Of a stretch of 64,000 nucleotides of DNA, positions 1 to 64,000 are shown one piece after another. Positions within the stretch are counted from its first letter, which is position 1; each line of letters starts with the position of its first letter. The translations under genes and the position numbers were made by a program. The DNA comes from Pipra filicauda. Lineage: Eukaryota > Chordata > Aves > Passeriformes > Pipridae. Location of the stretch: the NCBI RefSeq assembly GCF_003945595.2, contig NW_024104998.1, forward strand, positions 5,896,721-5,960,720, given 5' to 3'. A model generated the notes under the pieces. It made no database searches, was not told the origin of the DNA, and was given only the letters and a program-made list of their open reading frames with translations.

Positions 1-3000
1 ACAGTGGGATGGTACAAACAGAAGAAGTAACATTTAGTTTTTGCAGCCAGCAACTCTGAATTAGTTTGCTCACAAAGTACAATTGCTGCTATTCCACCAG
101 TAAGTTGATAGAGAGAAACGCAAATACCCTGTAGGAGTGAAATAACAAATTACTACAGTTTCAGCCAGCAGAATCTGTGGTACTGTGACTCCAATCAGTT
201 TTCTGTGATCTAGTTATTGACTTCCTCTTAAGTCTCAACCAATATTGAAGGAAAAGTAGAGGGAGGATCAGACTGAAATTCACAAAGTCAGACAGAGAGC
301 ATTCATAAACCCAGGGAGATTTGTTGCAACGTGGTTTCAGAAAATAATTCAACAACCGCATCCTCAGTAAATTCTGAGATCACAGAAATAGAGTGTAACT
401 GAAGCAGCATTTATTTCTTAGCCTACTTCCTTAACTATTTGGAATGGCATGGCTGCTACCTCTATATCATTGTGTTTCTCATTGTCTATCTCCCACTAAT
501 TCCTTTAGAGTCCATTAGCTAGCTTCAAGTAATTTTGAAAGGAAAATGTTTAGATGAGTTTTAAATCCATCAAATCAGAGAATCTAGGTATAAGACACAA
601 AGATTAAGTGGACTTAATTCCACTATTCACTTGCCATTATTTTTGTGGAGCTTGCCCTTAAAAAATATGTGACTATAACTCCCAGTAAAATTTTCCTGGC
701 AAATACTTTATTATTCCTATGGTCTTGATGGCTAAAAAAATTAGTAGTGAAACACTGTGTGAGGATTTTGTGCAGACATGACCATTTTATTTACCTCTTA
801 TGGATTCTTCTATCAAGACAACAAACATATCTAGTGGGAGGGAGAGCTGAGATCCCCCAGCTTTGACAGCAAGAAGCACCTTCCAGTATCCATCCAACCT
901 TTACAGCAAATAACAGTAACAATATATGTCTCAACACCTTCATAACAATTACTTCTAAAAACTGGATAGAATTTCTCAGAATTTCATTCTTGTGTTGTTA
1001 CATGGGTGATTTGAAAGTTTGAATGCTTCTTGCTGACCATCCTTGGCTGCAATTTGAAGTAAAATTATTACTATGTAGATAAAAAATGGAAATTAAATAC
1101 TTCGTTCACTTTTTATCAGTATCAGGCAATCTCTGAAAGAGTTACCAAACCCCAAAGACGTTGTATTTAAATTTTGAGCAAGAGAGTTCCTTTTGATGAC
1201 ACAATTAAGAGACTTCATTTTTATTAAGTTACTTTTGTGTGTTTTTCAAGTTAATGTATGGAACTTCTTGTAAGTTAAAGTGGTTTTTATGCAACACAGA
1301 CATGATGATTATTTTGATATATGTATGCATCAGAATAAAGTGTCCTATAAATTTTAGGTTTGAGTTGATAAAAACATCTCTCATAGTTTGAAACTTTTAC
1401 AAGGAAAGAAAATTAATTGAAAAATCACCTGCATCGATTTTATCATTGTTTTTCACTCTTTGTATGTTTTTTAAATATTCATCACAATGCAACCTGCTGT
1501 TTAGACCAAAGTAACTGCTGTTCAGTAGAAGCAGTGGACACTTTTTGTTTCATAATTAAAAGAGCAGCAGTGTGATTGGTGTGGTATTTATTATGAAATG
1601 ATGACAAAGGAGTACCAGTGGTTTTAATAGTTTTAGCTTACCGGAGCTGTTGTTAATTTTGTCTGTAGAGTTGCAGGTGAAATAATGCACAGTGGATAAA
1701 TAGTCTATATTGGTTTAACTGAACATAATATATAGTGTGTTCTGGAGTTGTTTGTCTCAATAGACTATAGTAATCAAAAGTAATGAACCTATTATGTGCA
1801 GGACCTTGGAGAGCATAGAATGGCAGTAAAAGTGTGGCACATAAAAGGTTTATTAAAGGAAATTAAAGTCCATCATTGCCACACCTGCTCCCCTATTATA
1901 AGTCTATGGCAGGTCAGTGCCTTCAATCACAACTCAGCATCAGAGAACAGAGCCATGTTTCCCATTACCATTGCAGTCACATTGTGAAAACTCGTTCTCC
2001 ATGTTTTGAGGATAGTAACAAGTAAAGACTGCCATCAGCCCTACTACATAAACACAAGACCCTCATGTTCCTTCCCTGCTAATGATCAATATCAGATGTA
2101 AATTTAAACAGAGAAAAGATATCACTGTCTGGCTTTGATGATTTCCATCAATTTATACTTTCATTTCAGATATCATTAACGTGTGTTCTAGAATTAGACT
2201 TCTTTGAGTCCATGAATACCCTTTTAAAATGGTTGTGTTCTCTCCTGCTAATAGGTATTTTGATTCCAATAGCTGTTTATAATGTTCAAACATATATAAA
2301 AACAAACAAAAAAAAGACTTCAGGAAATTAGAAAAAATACTTTTTATTCCCTAGAAAGGCTGACTTTACTCTTTTTGTTTCTCAGGTCAATTTTGTCATA
2401 TTCTGTAATGTTCTTTCTAATAAGACCTTCAAAACATCTCAGTTATTTGAGTCATATAAAGCTAAAAATAAAGCATACTCAAATCTCCAAACTCTATAAA
2501 TGGAAAAAGGCACAAACAGATCTTCTTGCATCTTCCCTCAGTTCAGTTCACCTGATCCTCAGAAAGCAAGAGTGAAATGACAGGATCTTCTGTTGACATT
2601 GATATTTATCTTGGAGCCTTTTGCAGGGATGCCAGAAAATTTCTGGTATCCACATCTACCTGTCACCCAACACAGATTTATAAATCATATGCTGGTGTCT
2701 GCAAATGGATCTGCAGAGGTTCATGGGAGTTGCTTTGTCTAGAGTATACTTGATCACCACCTTTATACAAACAGGAAAACTGAGATTCAAAGCGAAGACA
2801 GGTAGTAAGATTCCCTCAGAGACTGAATAAAAAGAATTCCAGAGTTCCTAATATTTTACCTAGACAAACATTCCTGATTTGAGAGTCTTCCTTACATAAA
2901 AATTGAGTGTTACTTATTAGAAAGAAGAGTTTGCCTCCCTGGACATGATCAAAATTGCACTGTTGTACAATCTGCTATATGTCACTGCAGTTCTCCACAC

Positions 3001-3909
3001 CATAACATGAAATCTTAATCCCTTTGAATTTCAGGGGTTTGCAATAAAATCCATGGATTGAAAGCCTGCCCCTACAATTATGTGTCTGGGACACATCCAA
3101 GACCAGAAGGTGCATATTTCCAGTGCTGGTTTAGATGTAGCCAAAAGTGTCGTGAGAACAGCTGATCTTGAAAGGACTCTCTTATTTCAATTAGAAATCT
3201 TATGACAACAGCTGAGTTTGGGGGGGGGGGGCATCTGAGTTTTTAAATTTTGGGGGGTTTTGGCTTTTGGTTTTTCTTTGGTTTTTCTTTTTTTAATGTG
3301 AAATACAAACCTGGGCACTACATTCTCACAAAAACTCATATAAATCCATAACTCACTGTCTCTAAGCAAAACTTAAAGAAGTAGTTGATTAAGCGGTGAG
3401 GTATTTCAAAGCTGTAAGTGTGTAATTATGCACTGTCAAGCAAGAAGCTTTCACATTTTAAGGATGAAGTTGTCAGAAATGCAGGTTCCAACACAGCTAT
3501 GTAGCTGTGCCTCAGTTACAACAAAAATGTAGAGTTCCTGTAGGCACTGCTGCTTTCTGGGACCTTTTCTTTCAGGAGGTGGATGCTGAAAGCAGCACTC
3601 ATGAAGCATTACTCTTTTTAACCTTATGCCTTCAGCTAGCACCTGTAGACCTTGTCATTAAACCTTACAGAGTCACTCATAGCCATCACTTTATTAAACA
3701 AATCTGTATCATTAAAGGTCTCTCCTAGGTATTTACTAGATATTCACAGATGGCTTTTTGTCTCTTTGACAAGATTAATAAGGCATGATTATTCTTTTTT
3801 CTATTACTGTCTAGCCTTTGGAAATGTAAAAAAAAAAAAATAAAAATGGAGTCTCTTTTTTTCTCAATGGCAAAAGGTATGAATTAAAGACCTTGTGTTA
3901 ATATTACAG
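1..3909. other. 5' flank or 5'-UTR intron of ST18, no gene seen
   Basis: AT-rich sequence with no CpG island, no convincing coding frame on either strand and no recognised repeat family. It contains a 12-G run (3220-3231) with a G6 run downstream, and an A13 run (3828-3840). Since mammalian ST18 has several untranslated leader exons, this is probably intron rather than promoter; that is inference. Confidence 0.6.
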
Positions 3910-63726
<59,817 letters not shown>

Positions 63727-64000
63727 GTAAGGAGATTTGTAAAAGACGATGATGACATTTATTTAGATAGAAGGGCCCTGACTCCCATTTATGCTTATGC
63801 CCCTTTATGCCATTCTGGCATTAATTCTCACTACTTTCAGTTGTCTCTAGTAATAAAAAATCTTAAATAACAAAAATCTTTGCATGAGAGATTAAAAAAT
63901 TATTCTCATTTACATCATGATAAACCAACATTGAGGGTATTCTCTTGTCTGAGAGCATTTTTTTTTTTTTTTGGATATGCTTTCAATACTGTTGCTATTA
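63727..64000 (+). other. ST18: Start of ST18 intron 17, cut by window end
   Basis: Begins with the donor gtaagg. It contains a T15 run at 63958-63972 and nothing else recognisable. The next ST18 exon is outside. Confidence 0.85.

Noticed and set aside
2765..2830. MIR-like phrase (AGGAAAACTGAGATTCAAAG...)
   Set aside because: Only a short, loose match to the MIR core. Not enough to call without a profile search.

Overview
The window is nuclear DNA from an amniote, almost certainly a bird. It is AT-rich and intron-dominated. It carries a CR1 LINE 3' end (21739-21798) with the diagnostic CR1 terminal octamer, and a 455-bp solo LTR of the ERVL type common in avian genomes (53201-53655). Species cannot be decided from the sequence.

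One protein-coding gene is visible, on the + strand: ST18 (MYT3, suppression of tumorigenicity 18), the third member of the MYT1/MYT1L/ST18 neural zinc-finger family. I placed 17 coding exons by matching the translated pieces to the ST18 protein as I know it, and by requiring GT-AG borders and matching codon phase at every junction. Every junction fits. The exons join to 2773 nt (924 codons plus one base), from the initiator ATG at 3910 to a phase-1 donor at 63726/63727. The C-terminal coiled-coil exons, stop codon and 3'UTR lie beyond the window. No promoter or CpG island is visible, so the first promoter is probably upstream.

Protein layout: basic nuclear-localisation clusters (exon 3); a long acidic, serine-rich segment ending in a conserved helical block (exon 4); CCHHC fingers 1 and 2 (exons 5-7); the MYT1 central domain with an LDLS motif (exons 8-11); then fingers 3-6 (exons 12-17). 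In fingers 2, 3, 4 and 6 an intron cuts the same serine codon just after the second histidine, in phase 2. Fingers 1 and 5 are uninterrupted. This is a clear trace of growth by finger duplication.

The remaining ~61 kb is intron and 5' flank. It holds two exon-like segments that fit the ST18 reading phase (50144-50263, ending in a stop; 53064-53150, an 87-bp symmetric cassette just upstream of the LTR). It also holds two probable fossils of ancient SINE/LINE tails, a perfect 22-bp palindrome, a GC-rich intronic block, simple repeats, and open frames that look like chance. I see no minus-strand gene, no RNA gene, no CRISPR array and no prokaryotic-type system. Apart from the splice candidates, this is an ordinary vertebrate gene body.
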